Positions 14,727 through 22,616 of a stretch of 35,101 bases of DNA are shown one piece after another. Source of the stretch: Ruminococcus sp. (GTDB lineage Bacteria > Bacillota > Clostridia > Oscillospirales > Ruminococcaceae); NCBI GenBank assembly GCA_022768805.1, contig JALELB010000040.1:1-35101 (forward strand). The letters are read 5' to 3'. The notes below the pieces were generated by a model. The model was not told the DNA's origin and did no database searches. It saw nothing but the letters and a program-made list of their open reading frames with translations. Both the position numbers and the translations under genes were made by a program. Each line of letters starts with the position of its first letter. The stretch's first letter is position 1.

Positions 14727-17474
14727 TTATGCAACTGTCAGTGCCTGCCGCAGCAGTGCAAGATCCGCTCCGGTGAGCATGCCGTCCCCGGTGAGATCCG
14801 CTGCCTGCCAGTCCGCAAGCGTTACAATGGGCGCTCTGGTGAGCCACATCTGTACCAGCATAAGGTCAGCCATGGACAGGCTGCCGTCCTGGTTCACATC
14901 CCCCCGGACGGGCTTTGCTTCCGTATGGAGCAGCCAGCGCTGGCAGCTGCTGGAGGTGGGTTCCCACTGCTGCACATTAGCGCCGTTCTCCTTGGAGGCA
15001 TACCCGGTTTCCACCAGGCACTTTTCTCCGGAGGCATGGGTCAGGATGCTGTAGGAGCCGTTGAGGTTCCTGACAAACCGGAACAGCTGGGCGTCATTTC
15101 CCTGTGCAAAGGGCGCAATGCTCAGATTGCCGCCGTTTTCACTGCCTTCCGCCCGGAGGGCAAAGCTGTCGTCCTGGGCGGAGCGGATGTAGTAAAGATT
15201 CCCTGTGCCATAAGGGGTCAGCACCCACTTCTGGCTGTCCAGCCCGTTGGAGGGATACTGCTGTACATTAGTGCCCTCCTGCATGACTGCACCGGCAATC
15301 TCCAGCATCTGTCCGGAGTTCTCGTTCTCAAAGCCGTAGATCAGGCTGACGTCCATGCTGCAGCCCGGGTCGATGGCCTCCTCCAGAATCCAGTTCTGAC
15401 AGGAGGCGCCGTTGATCTGCCACTGCTGTACATTGGCGCCGGAGACGGTTTCCGCATTGGCAATTTCCACTGAGGAGGCGTCGCCGCTGATTCTTGTCCG
15501 GATTTTATAGCTGCCGTCGCCGTTGGAAGTGAACTTGAACTGCTGGTTGGTTCCCCCGTTGTACTGATAGATGTCCAGGTTGGTGCCGTTGTCGGCCTTC
15601 TTGCCTTCCACATCCAGCACAAAGGTTGCACCGTCCCCCACAGCGGAGACAAGGTAATAATACCCGTCTCCGGCGCTGTACAGCTTCCACACGTCGTGGG
15701 CGGAGGTACCGTCGGTGCCCCACTGCTGCACATTTGCGCCGTTTTCAGCGGCAGCATCTGCCACCTGCATATACAGCCCGGAGTTTACGTTCTTGATGCG
15801 GTATGCAGTCCCCTCCGGGAAGGAGGCTGCGGTGGGTGCGCTGGGTGCTTCCGTGTAGCCGGCGCTGGGAATGCCCTTGGTGCCGTAGCGCAGGTACATC
15901 ATATTGCTTCTGGAGGTCTGGCAGCCGGTGTAGCTTTCGCAGTAGGTCTTTGCCTGGTCTGCGGACAGGGAAACATAGGTATAATTCTTGTTGGGCCGCC
16001 AGGTGCAGTTCTGTGCCTGCCCCTCGATGGTGGTGCGCTTGCAGTTTAAGAATTTGGAGCCGGATTCAGCATAGGAGCCCGGGTAGGTGACCGAGTTCCA
16101 GTCACAGATTACGTTGCCCTTGATGGAGCCTCCGTCGTAGTAGCAGTTTTCCGCAAAGATCTTGCAGGCGGTGTGCACCGTGTACGCCATGCTGAAGGTG
16201 TTGACGTAGTTGTTCATGGAGTGGAAATAGCCGTACCGCATCAGTCCGGGTCCCCGGGTGATGGTGTTGGTGAACCGGTTGTTCAGAATGGACATACGGG
16301 GGAAGTTGTTGTAGTTGTTGTAGGAGCTTTCATCGTCCGCCGGGTACCCCAGAATCAGTCCGTATTCATGCAGGCCGAAGGAGGTGTCGGAGACAGTGCA
16401 GTAATCTGCGTCATAGCAGCAGGCAAGGAATTTGTCCCAGTCCTCCAGGCCGGTGGAGGCGGTATTTACGGCTGCGTGTCCGGTGAAGGTGCAGTGATCC
16501 ACCCACAGGTTCTGACCGGAGCCGAAATAGGCCACAATGGAGTCGTTGCCGTTGGATTCTGCGTCATGCTGCAGATCAAAATTCTTGATGATGATATTGT
16601 TGCCGACGCCGTTCTTGGTGGCGGTGCAGAACTGTACATTGTACAGGGTATGGGCGCTGTAGCTGCCGATGATGGTTTTATTGCTGTGTACATAGATTCT
16701 TCCCTCCGGACAGTAGTACCGGCCGGAGGAGTCTTTCTGCAGATTGGTGACCTTCATGTCCGCCGTGACAATAATGGTATACGGTTCATCAGCAGTAGCG
16801 TATTTTTTCAGATCCGCAAAGGTGGATACCTCCACCACCTCTCCGAACAGGCCGCCGATGTCCGCTGCCTTTACATTGCCGGTATTGTCATCGGCACAGT
16901 AGCCTGCAAAGCCCTGGAGGCCGTCTGCGTTCAGCAGAAACAGCTGGCTGTCCACCCCGGTGTAGGTTTCCAGGCTCATGCCGGAAGCGCCACGGGTCAG
17001 CGCCAGGGTCGGGTCGGAGTAGTTGACGATCTTGTAGTAAAGATCATTGCCCAGCCGGTCGGTCTGCACCGGAATCACATACCAGTGCTGGCACTGGGCG
17101 GATTCGCTGCCGTACAGGATGACGCTGGTGCCGGCAGTGACCTTGTAGCCCGCCGGAGTCAGCAGTCTGCCGGCAGCGGCGTTCACCAGCTTGAAGAAGG
17201 TGCCGGTGGAGTTCTTGCCCACCCGGTCAAACCGCCAGGAGGGGGTCAGATCCTTGCCCAGTGCCTGGGCGGTTACCGCTGCGCCGTCCGCCGTGCCGCC
17301 GGCAGTCAGCACGGTACTGTTGTCTTTTGCGGCAATGTTCATGAGCTGTGCCGGATAATCCACGGATACCGCTGCCGCAGGAAGCCCCGTTTCCCCGAAC
17401 AGGGGCATAAGCCAGGCAGCAAGCAGGGTGAGGGACAGAAGCAAGCCCCGTCCCATGCGCTTGAAAGGGTTCAT
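14727..17474 (-). CDS. Cellulosomal pectate lyase (PL1) with ricin-type domains and dockerin
   Basis: Secreted 915-residue multidomain enzyme. A signal peptide covers residues 1 to about 35. An N-terminal ricin-like region (about 38-185) precedes a parallel beta-helix pectate lyase domain of PL1 type (about 205-480), recognised by LWVDHCTF (Asp326/His327) and TRGPGLMRYGYFHSMNNY, where Arg407 and Arg413 match the RxPxxR-type active-site motif. Two more beta-trefoil modules follow (about 556-697 and 712-850) with repeated NVQQW/NVQQY motifs and QxW patterns. The C-terminus is a type I dockerin: calcium loops DVNQDGSLSMAD (859-870) and DLTGDGMLTGAD (893-904). It probably cleaves pectin by beta-elimination while bound to a scaffoldin cohesin. 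The start has GGAGGA 7-8 bases upstream. Its own promoter and terminator flank it. Confidence 0.93.
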   Translation of the reverse strand: MNPFKRMGRGLLLSLTLLAAWLMPLFGETGLPAAAVSVDYPAQLMNIAAKDNSTVLTAGGTADGAAVTAQALGKDLTPSWRFDRVGKNSTGTFFKLVNAAAGRLLTPAGYKVTAGTSVILYGSESAQCQHWYVIPVQTDRLGNDLYYKIVNYSDPTLALTRGASGMSLETYTGVDSQLFLLNADGLQGFAGYCADDNTGNVKAADIGGLFGEVVEVSTFADLKKYATADEPYTIIVTADMKVTNLQKDSSGRYYCPEGRIYVHSNKTIIGSYSAHTLYNVQFCTATKNGVGNNIIIKNFDLQHDAESNGNDSIVAYFGSGQNLWVDHCTFTGHAAVNTASTGLEDWDKFLACCYDADYCTVSDTSFGLHEYGLILGYPADDESSYNNYNNFPRMSILNNRFTNTITRGPGLMRYGYFHSMNNYVNTFSMAYTVHTACKIFAENCYYDGGSIKGNVICDWNSVTYPGSYAESGSKFLNCKRTTIEGQAQNCTWRPNKNYTYVSLSADQAKTYCESYTGCQTSRSNMMYLRYGTKGIPSAGYTEAPSAPTAASFPEGTAYRIKNVNSGLYMQVADAAAENGANVQQWGTDGTSAHDVWKLYSAGDGYYYLVSAVGDGATFVLDVEGKKADNGTNLDIYQYNGGTNQQFKFTSNGDGSYKIRTRISGDASSVEIANAETVSGANVQQWQINGASCQNWILEEAIDPGCSMDVSLIYGFENENSGQMLEIAGAVMQEGTNVQQYPSNGLDSQKWVLTPYGTGNLYYIRSAQDDSFALRAEGSENGGNLSIAPFAQGNDAQLFRFVRNLNGSYSILTHASGEKCLVETGYASKENGANVQQWEPTSSSCQRWLLHTEAKPVRGDVNQDGSLSMADLMLVQMWLTRAPIVTLADWQAADLTGDGMLTGADLALLRQALTVA

Positions 17475-17519
17475 TACAATTCCTCCTTGGATTTGATCTG
17501 TCTATATTTAGCCAACACA

Positions 17520-17548
17520 ATTATAACATATCCGGCCACCTGTGGCAA
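17520..17548 (-). promoter_or_regulatory. Promoter of the pectate lyase gene
   Basis: On the minus strand TTGCCA (17548-17543) and TATAAT (17525-17520) are separated by 17 bases. The transcription start would be about 40 bases before the start codon. No clear operator is visible around it. Confidence 0.8.
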
Positions 17549-17613
17549 TGCAGGATTGTGCTCAAAGAATTACCGAACGGGCTTTTTGCCTTGAGAAAAA
17601 TCTGCAATACGGC

Positions 17614-17642
17614 TTGCAATTAGCGGTTATGTATGTTATAAT
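17614..17642 (+). promoter_or_regulatory. Promoter of the SseB-family gene
   Basis: TTGCAA (17614-17619) and TATAAT (17637-17642) with a 17-base spacer lie about 65 bases before the start codon. The promoter is divergent from that of the pectate lyase. Confidence 0.75.
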
Positions 17643-17682
17643 AACTGTATTCGTATGAAAAAACGTACTGACAACAGGCAAA

Positions 17683-17694
17683 CTGTATATACAG
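17683..17694. repeat. 12-bp palindrome CTGTATATACAG at the ribosome binding site
   Basis: A perfect palindrome ends inside the AGGAGG Shine-Dalgarno of the SseB-family gene. It could be an operator in the 5' untranslated region, or chance in an AT-rich leader. Confidence 0.4.
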
Positions 17695-17707
17695 GAGGAT
17701 AAACACA

Positions 17708-18697
17708 ATGGCAGAAGAAGAAAAGAAGACCCCGGAAGCGCAGCCCGGACCGGACGCACAGCCTGCTCGCCCTGCCCCGATCACCAATCCCAAGCTGCTG
17801 GAGGCAATTGCCCAGTTTAAACGTGAGACCAACCGTGTCAACGAAATCAAGTTCCTCCAGGAGATGCTCAATGCCCGTTATCTGGTGCCCGTCATTATGG
17901 AAACCCCGCCGGATGCCAATATGCAGCCCGGTCAGAGAGTATCCACCCGTGTGGCATTCCAGATGCTGACCAACGACAAGAACGAAAAGTTCATTCCTGC
18001 CTTTACCGACCAGGAGGAGCTGATGAAAAACACCATGCAGCCCCGGCACCAGGTTGCCGTGCTGACTGTGCGTGATTTTGCCATGGTCTTCTCCCAGAAC
18101 CCCATCTGCAAGGGCTTTGTCATCAATCCCTTCGGGGACAATATGTGCCTGACCCGGGAGCAGCTGGACAATCTGTTCCTGCATGCCAAGCAGGTTCCCA
18201 AGCAGCAGGGTCAGCCGGAGGGCAAGATGCTGGTAGGGGGCGCACCCAGCCTGTCTACCCAGGTGGATATGGCTATGCAGAACCTGAAGAAAGAAAAGGA
18301 AATGGAAGCCTATATTCGTGCAGCCAGAGAGTCCGAGGCTCAGCAGGATGCTGAGGCGGAGGACAGCGACAAGCCCAAAATCCAGCAGACGGTCAATCCG
18401 GTTTCTGCGGCGGAAAAGCCCCAGGAGCTGATTGATGCACTGACCCGGTATCTGAAGAAGCAGAAGGGGGTCAAGCGCGCCTACCTGCAGCTGATGCTGG
18501 GTGACCAGCCCCATTATCTGATCGCTGCCGAGTGTGAGGATGACCGGGCGGCAGTCTTTGCTGCCATCAAGGCAGAGGCAGGACTGTACACTGACCTTGC
18601 AGTCAAGGTGGTGGATGTGGTCTCCGATTCCGCAAAGGATCTGGTCAGCGGCGAAAAGCCCTTCTATGAAAAGAAGCGGTTCGGTCTGTTCAGCTGA
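17708..18697 (+). CDS. SseB-family protein
   Basis: Cytoplasmic 329-residue protein with two parts of the SseB family. After an acidic, Pro/Ala-rich N-terminus (residues 1-25), the N-terminal SseB domain runs from about 28 to 170 (LLEAIAQFKRETN, TRVAFQMLTNDKNEKFIPAFTDQEEL, GFVINPFGDNMCLTREQL). A charged linker follows (about 195-235), then the SseB C-terminal domain (about 240-325) with ALTRYLKKQKGVKRAYLQLM. SseB was first linked to serine sensitivity in Escherichia coli; its biochemical role is unknown, and the protein is found in many gut Firmicutes. The start is clear, with AGGAGG 9 bases upstream. It is monocistronic, with its own promoter and terminator. Confidence 0.85.
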   Translation: MAEEEKKTPEAQPGPDAQPARPAPITNPKLLEAIAQFKRETNRVNEIKFLQEMLNARYLVPVIMETPPDANMQPGQRVSTRVAFQMLTNDKNEKFIPAFTDQEELMKNTMQPRHQVAVLTVRDFAMVFSQNPICKGFVINPFGDNMCLTREQLDNLFLHAKQVPKQQGQPEGKMLVGGAPSLSTQVDMAMQNLKKEKEMEAYIRAARESEAQQDAEAEDSDKPKIQQTVNPVSAAEKPQELIDALTRYLKKQKGVKRAYLQLMLGDQPHYLIAAECEDDRAAVFAAIKAEAGLYTDLAVKVVDVVSDSAKDLVSGEKPFYEKKRFGLFS

Positions 18698-18717
18698 TTG
18701 CACAAAAGCATAGAAAC

Positions 18718-18754
18718 AACGCCCGGAAGGTGCATTGCCTTCCGGGCGTTTTGT
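18718..18754. terminator. Bidirectional terminator between SseB and VOC genes
   Basis: AACGCCCGGAAGG / CCTTCCGGGCGTT is a perfect 13-bp stem with a 7-base loop. It is followed by TTGTGT on the + strand and by GTTTCT on the minus strand, so it probably serves both convergent genes. Confidence 0.85.
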
Positions 18755-18761
18755 GTCTGTA

Positions 18762-19163
18762 TCAGCGGTCAAAGGGCCTGTTGAAGGAACCGATTTCAAT
18801 GAGATTTCCCTCCGGATCCGCAATATAGCAGGTCCGCTGCCCCCAGGGCTCTGTTTCCGGTTCCAGTACCGGCGTCGCCCCCAGCTCCACCACCCGGCGG
18901 AACTGATCGTCCACCTCCTGAAAGGTGTCCACATACAGGGCGATTTCCGAATGCCCGTTCAGCCCCTTGAGGTATTCGTAGCGCCGATGGGTCATTTTCT
19001 CGAAATCCTCTCTGCCGTACAGCAAAAACAGGGTGCCGTCCTTGACAAGGTATACGTTGCTGGTATCCTCATCCTCCCGGATCTCAAAGCCCAGCACATC
19101 CCGGTAAAACCGGATCATCCGCCCCATATCCTGTACAAACAGTCCGAATCCGTCCAGCCGCAT
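18762..19163 (-). CDS. VOC-family (glyoxalase/dioxygenase-fold) protein
   Basis: A 133-residue single-domain protein of the vicinal oxygen chelate superfamily. The paired beta-alpha-beta-beta-beta units are seen as MIRFYRDVLGFEIRED, then GHSEIALYV (His candidate metal ligand at about 71), and CYIADPEGNLIEI (Glu at about 124), the usual closing strand with a metal-ligand Glu. The reaction cannot be told: glyoxalase, resistance and isomerase members look alike. The start at 19163 is set by AAGGAGGG, which overlaps the stop of metF; the frame extending upstream into metF is not used. Last gene of the putative operon. Confidence 0.88.
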   Translation of the reverse strand: MRLDGFGLFVQDMGRMIRFYRDVLGFEIREDEDTSNVYLVKDGTLFLLYGREDFEKMTHRRYEYLKGLNGHSEIALYVDTFQEVDDQFRRVVELGATPVLEPETEPWGQRTCYIADPEGNLIEIGSFNRPFDR

Positions 19164-19173
19164 AAGTCCCTCC

Positions 19174-20037
19174 TTATGCATCCAGCAGCCGGTGGACCGC
19201 CTCATAGATCCGCCGTGCCACATAGGGCTTGTTCATGGTATAAAGGTGGATGCCGTCCACTCCCTGGGTAATCAGATCCACGATCTGGTCAATGGCATAG
19301 GCAATGCCCGCATCCTGCAGCGCTTCCGGCTGGTGCTCGTACCGGTTCATGATCTTCATGAACTTATCCGGAAGCTGGACGCCGCACAGCTGCACCATCC
19401 GCTCAATTTGCTTTTTGTTTGTGACGGGCATAATCCCTGCTTCGATGGGTACATGAATGCCCACCAGCTCTGCCTTTTCCCGGAATGCGTAGAAATGCTG
19501 GTTGTCCAGGAACAGCTGGGTCACCAGCTGATTGGCGCCGGCGTCCACCTTGCCCTTGAGATTCCGCAGATCCGTCACCATATCCGGGCTTTCAATATGC
19601 CCCTCCGGATAGCAGGCAGCCAGAATGTTGAAGTCACTCTGCTCCCGGATAAAGGAGATCAGCTCGTCTGCGTGGCGGAATTCGCCCCTGGGCTGGGTGT
19701 CCGGCAGCACATCTCCCCGCAGGGCAAGAATATTTTCGATACCCTGCTGCTGCATGGCCTCCAGCATGGAGCGCACCTCTGCCCGGGTGAGATTGATGCC
19801 CGGCAGGTGTGCCACGCTTTCGATGCCGTACTGATGCTTCACCGCAGAGGCAATCTCCAGGGATTTCTGATTATTGGCTCCGCCCCCTGCGCCGAAGGTG
19901 ACGCTGATAAAGTCCGGGTGCAGATCCCGCAGCCCGTCCAGCGTCCGGTAAATGGTATCCTCCGGAGAGGTGGGCTTCGGCGGGAAAATCTCAAAGGACA
20001 GCACCGTATGCTTTTGGAACATTTCGCAGGTTTTCAT
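19174..20037 (-). CDS. metF: Methylenetetrahydrofolate reductase
   Basis: Flavoenzyme of 287 residues reducing 5,10-methylene-THF to 5-methyl-THF, which feeds methionine synthesis or acetyl-CoA-pathway one-carbon flow. The length is normal for bacterial MetF. Visible motifs are SFEIFPPK with catalytic Glu16, VTFGAGGG, LALRGD, AACYPEGHIES, and DAGANQLVTQLFLDN followed by VPIEAGIMPV, together forming the TIM-barrel FAD site. The start has AAAGGAG upstream. It follows the thioesterase gene after 45 bases and precedes the VOC gene after 10 bases. Neither metH nor other one-carbon genes are in the window, and no T-box or SAM riboswitch is evident upstream. Confidence 0.96.
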   Translation of the reverse strand: MKTCEMFQKHTVLSFEIFPPKPTSPEDTIYRTLDGLRDLHPDFISVTFGAGGGANNQKSLEIASAVKHQYGIESVAHLPGINLTRAEVRSMLEAMQQQGIENILALRGDVLPDTQPRGEFRHADELISFIREQSDFNILAACYPEGHIESPDMVTDLRNLKGKVDAGANQLVTQLFLDNQHFYAFREKAELVGIHVPIEAGIMPVTNKKQIERMVQLCGVQLPDKFMKIMNRYEHQPEALQDAGIAYAIDQIVDLITQGVDGIHLYTMNKPYVARRIYEAVHRLLDA

Positions 20038-20082
20038 GGAAAGACACTCCTTTGTATGTGCTGTGTGCCCGGTGGGCGCAGA

Positions 20083-20478
20083 TTATTTGTGATAGCCTGT
20101 GACGGTGACTGCCGCTACCTGGGTGCCCAGGTCGTCTGTCACATCCACCCGGTAGTAGCAGGTGGTACGGCCGTCCTTGACCATGTGGGCTTCGGCGATG
20201 AGCCGGCTGCCCTTTGCTCCTCCCAGATAGGTGATATTGGTGCTGAGGGATACGGTGCCGGGCTTCTGCCAGTTGGAGGCTACGGCGAAGGTGAAATCCG
20301 CCAGGGTGAAGGTTGCCCCTCCCATAACTGCACCCAGGGCATTCTTGTGCCGGTCATCCAGCTCCATTTCGCATCTGGCGTAATGGTCACCGATTTCCGT
20401 AATCCGTGCCCCGTTCAGGGTGGCGAACCGGTCATTCTCAAACATTTCCTGTACTTGCGCAAGTGTTTTTTCTTCCAT
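20083..20478 (-). CDS. PaaI-type hot-dog fold thioesterase
   Basis: A 131-residue hot-dog-fold protein of the PaaI/YdiI thioesterase family, which hydrolyses acyl-CoA thioesters. The hot-dog helix shows NALGAVMGGATFTLADFTFA (at about residues 45-64). Many PaaI enzymes have HGG at this place; here it is MGG, a form common in clostridial members. The closing strands run SLSTNITYLGGAKGSRLIAEA and TCYYRVDVTDDLGTQVAAVTVTGY. Substrate unknown. It lies 11 bases after ychF in the same direction, so it is probably cotranscribed with it. Confidence 0.9.
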   Translation of the reverse strand: MEEKTLAQVQEMFENDRFATLNGARITEIGDHYARCEMELDDRHKNALGAVMGGATFTLADFTFAVASNWQKPGTVSLSTNITYLGGAKGSRLIAEAHMVKDGRTTCYYRVDVTDDLGTQVAAVTVTGYHK

Positions 20479-20489
20479 CAGAATTCTCC

Positions 20490-21584
20490 TTATACATTAA
20501 AGCGGAACAGCACAATATCCCCGTCCTGCATCACATATTCCTTGCCCTCAAGCCGGACAAGTCCCTTTTCCTTTGCCGCAGCCATAGAGCCGCAAGCCAT
20601 CAGATCCTCAAAGGAAACCACTTCTGCACGGATGAAGCCCTTTTCAAAATCCGTGTGGATCTTGCCGGCTGCCTGGGGCGCCTTGGTGCCCTTTTTGATG
20701 GTCCATGCCCGCACCTCCGGCTGACCGGCGGTGAGATAGGAGATCAGGCCAAGCAGGGAATAGCCCTCTTTGATGATTCGTCCCAGGCCGGAAACCTCCA
20801 GCCCCAGCTCGGAAAGGAACAGCTTTTTGTCCTCGTCCCCCATATCGGAAATCTCCGCCTCCATCTGGGCGCAGATGGGCAGCACTGCGGAATGCTCCGC
20901 TGCAGCAATCTCACAGACCTTCTTATAATGGGGGTTCGTATCGATATTATGCATAAAGTCTGCTTCGGAAAGATTTGCCGCATAGATTACCGGCTTTGCA
21001 GACAGCAGGGGGGTGGACTTGAGCATTTCCAGCTCATCCTCGGTGAAATCAAAGGCACGGGCGGAATGCCCCTCCTCCATAAACGCCTTCAGCCGTTCCA
21101 GGAAGTCCACCTCTGCCAGGTACTTCTTGTCCCCCTTGGAGGCCTTTTTCGCCCGGTCAATGCGCCGCTCCAGCATTTCAATGTCCGAAAAGATCAGCTC
21201 CAGATTGATGGTTTCAATATCCCGGGCAGGGTTGATTTCCCCGTCCACATGGATGATGTCCATATTTTCAAAGCACCGCACCACATGGACAATGGCGTCC
21301 ACCTCCCGGATGTCCGCCAGGAACTTGTTGCCCAGACCCTCCCCCTTGGAGGCGCCCTTCACCAGCCCGGCAATATCTACGAATTCCAGGGTGGCAGGGG
21401 TGAACTTTTCCGGGTGATACATTTCCGCCAGCTTATCCAGCCGCTCGTCCGGCACGGAAACGATGCCCACGTTTTTTTCAATGGTACAGAAGGGATAGTT
21501 TGCGGATTCTGCGCCCGCATTGGTCAGTGCGTTGAACAATGTGCTTTTTCCTACGTTGGGAAGACCAACCATTCCTAATTTCAT
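20490..21584 (-). CDS. ychF: Redox-regulated ATPase YchF (Obg family)
   Basis: Full-length 364-residue P-loop NTPase of the Obg family that binds ATP rather than GTP and associates with ribosomes. The start is MKLGMVGLPNVGKSTLFNAL with the P-loop at residues 7-15, then the switch II region DIAGLVKGASKGEGLGN. The usual NKxD is replaced by NLSE near residue 200, the known reason for the ATP preference. A helical domain is inserted in the middle and a TGS domain ends the protein (about 280-364, YLTAGQPEVRAWTIKKG ... GDIVLFRFNV). The Shine-Dalgarno AAGGAG is normal; the gene lies 15 bases after the sugar kinase gene. Confidence 0.97.
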   Translation of the reverse strand: MKLGMVGLPNVGKSTLFNALTNAGAESANYPFCTIEKNVGIVSVPDERLDKLAEMYHPEKFTPATLEFVDIAGLVKGASKGEGLGNKFLADIREVDAIVHVVRCFENMDIIHVDGEINPARDIETINLELIFSDIEMLERRIDRAKKASKGDKKYLAEVDFLERLKAFMEEGHSARAFDFTEDELEMLKSTPLLSAKPVIYAANLSEADFMHNIDTNPHYKKVCEIAAAEHSAVLPICAQMEAEISDMGDEDKKLFLSELGLEVSGLGRIIKEGYSLLGLISYLTAGQPEVRAWTIKKGTKAPQAAGKIHTDFEKGFIRAEVVSFEDLMACGSMAAAKEKGLVRLEGKEYVMQDGDIVLFRFNV

Positions 21585-21599
21585 GGATTATCTGCTCCT

Positions 21600-22505
21600 T
21601 TATTTGATTCTCTGCATCAGCTGGCGCACCAGCACCTCGTCTGCAATCCACTCGCTGAAGGCAGTGGCGCTGCCGGCGGCAATACCGGTACGGAAGGCTT
21701 CGTAATAGTCGCCGCACTGCAGAAAGCCTGCCAGAAAGCCTGCCACCATGGAATCCCCGGCGCCCACGGAATTGACGGTTTCCCCATAGGGAGCATAGAG
21801 CCTATGTATCTCTCCCTGCTCGGTGACCAGCAGTCCGCCCCGTTCAGCCAGGGAAAGCAGTACGTTCCGTGCGCCCTGGGCTTGCAGCTCCTTTGCACAG
21901 GCCACCAGCTCGTCATCTGACTGAGGCGTCCGGCAGCAAAGCTCTGCAAGCTCCTGTTCGTTGGGCTTGATGAGGAAGGGGTGGTATTTGAGCACCCGCA
22001 GCAGCAGCTCCCCTGTGGCGTCCACCGCAACGGAAATGCTCCTGCCGTACAGCCGGGCCAGGATCCGTTCATACATATCTGACGGCAGTGTTTTGGGAAT
22101 GCTGCCCCCCAGCACCAGCACGTCTCCGATTTTCAGCTTGTCGAGCTTTTCGTACAGTGCTTCTATGGCGCTGTCCGGGATATGGGGCCCCTGTCCGTTG
22201 ACCTCGGTTTCCTGGCCGGATTTCAGCTTCACGTTGATCCGGCTCATGCCCTTGGGCAGGGTGATGAAGTCTGTCCGGCAGCCCTTTTCCTGCAAAAACC
22301 GGACAATGGTATCACCGGTGCTGCCGGCAATAAAGCCAAGGGCCATGCTTTCTACGCCCAGATTCCGGAGCATAAGGGATACGTTAATGCCCTTTCCTCC
22401 CGGGTAAAGCTCTTCCCGGACTGCCCGGTTGACAATGCCTTCGGTAAAGCCGGGAACATGTACCACATAATCCAGGGACGGGTTGAATGTAACGGTATAA
22501 ATCAA
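21600..22505 (-). CDS. pfkB: PfkB-family 1-phosphofructokinase-type sugar kinase
   Basis: Kinase of 301 residues in the hexose 1-phosphofructokinase/tagatose-6-phosphate kinase group. Visible are the substrate region TVTFNPSLDYVVHV, the first PfkB signature GGKGINVS (residues 36-43) and the second signature SVGAGDSMVAGF with catalytic Asp251. FruK or LacC activity cannot be separated by eye; no fru PTS gene is near. I chose the TTG at 22505: GGAGGTG lies 7 bases upstream and the product then begins MIYTVTFNPS as in the family, while the frame upstream runs through leader hairpins. First gene of the operon leading to ychF, thioesterase, metF and VOC. Confidence 0.9.
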   Translation of the reverse strand: MIYTVTFNPSLDYVVHVPGFTEGIVNRAVREELYPGGKGINVSLMLRNLGVESMALGFIAGSTGDTIVRFLQEKGCRTDFITLPKGMSRINVKLKSGQETEVNGQGPHIPDSAIEALYEKLDKLKIGDVLVLGGSIPKTLPSDMYERILARLYGRSISVAVDATGELLLRVLKYHPFLIKPNEQELAELCCRTPQSDDELVACAKELQAQGARNVLLSLAERGGLLVTEQGEIHRLYAPYGETVNSVGAGDSMVAGFLAGFLQCGDYYEAFRTGIAAGSATAFSEWIADEVLVRQLMQRIK

Positions 22506-22526
22506 AAGGTAACACCTCCAGAGCTG

Positions 22527-22563
22527 ACCGGCGTGCACGCCGGTGAACCGTCCGACGGGACGG
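22527..22563 (-). promoter_or_regulatory. Two hairpins in the leader of the sugar kinase gene
   Basis: ACCGGCGTGCACGCCGGT (22527-22544) is an 18-base perfect palindrome, and CCGTCC-GACG-GGACGG (22548-22563) a second hairpin that can extend to about 9 bp with a G-U pair. They lie in tandem between the -10 element and the ribosome binding site, with no U-tract after them. They may form a structured 5' leader or an operator. Confidence 0.6.
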
Positions 22564-22583
22564 CTCGGTTTATGCTGTGTTTC

Positions 22584-22612
22584 ATTATAGCACAGGGGCT
22601 GCCTGTGCGCAA
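22584..22612 (-). promoter_or_regulatory. Promoter of the pfkB-ychF-metF operon
   Basis: On the minus strand TGCTATAAT is an extended -10 (hexamer 22589-22584), with TTGCGC (22612-22607) at 17 bases as a weak -35. It overlaps the end of the upstream dehydratase gene's 3' region, and no terminator is visible between. Confidence 0.65.
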
Positions 22613-22616
22613 GACG

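Noticed and set aside
16173..17594. Open frame of 473 codons on the plus strand opposite the pectate lyase
   Set aside because: Shadow of the signal peptide and catalytic domain region; Gly/Val-rich and without domain signal. It also crosses the pectate lyase promoter.
17683..17694. LexA box
   Set aside because: The palindrome resembles the E. coli box but is four bases too short in the centre, and Gram-positive LexA sites have the form CGAAC-N4-GTTCG. No SOS gene is adjacent.
19192..20724. Open frame of 510 codons on the plus strand across metF, thioesterase and the end of ychF
   Set aside because: Antisense to three well-supported genes and spans their intergenic gaps.
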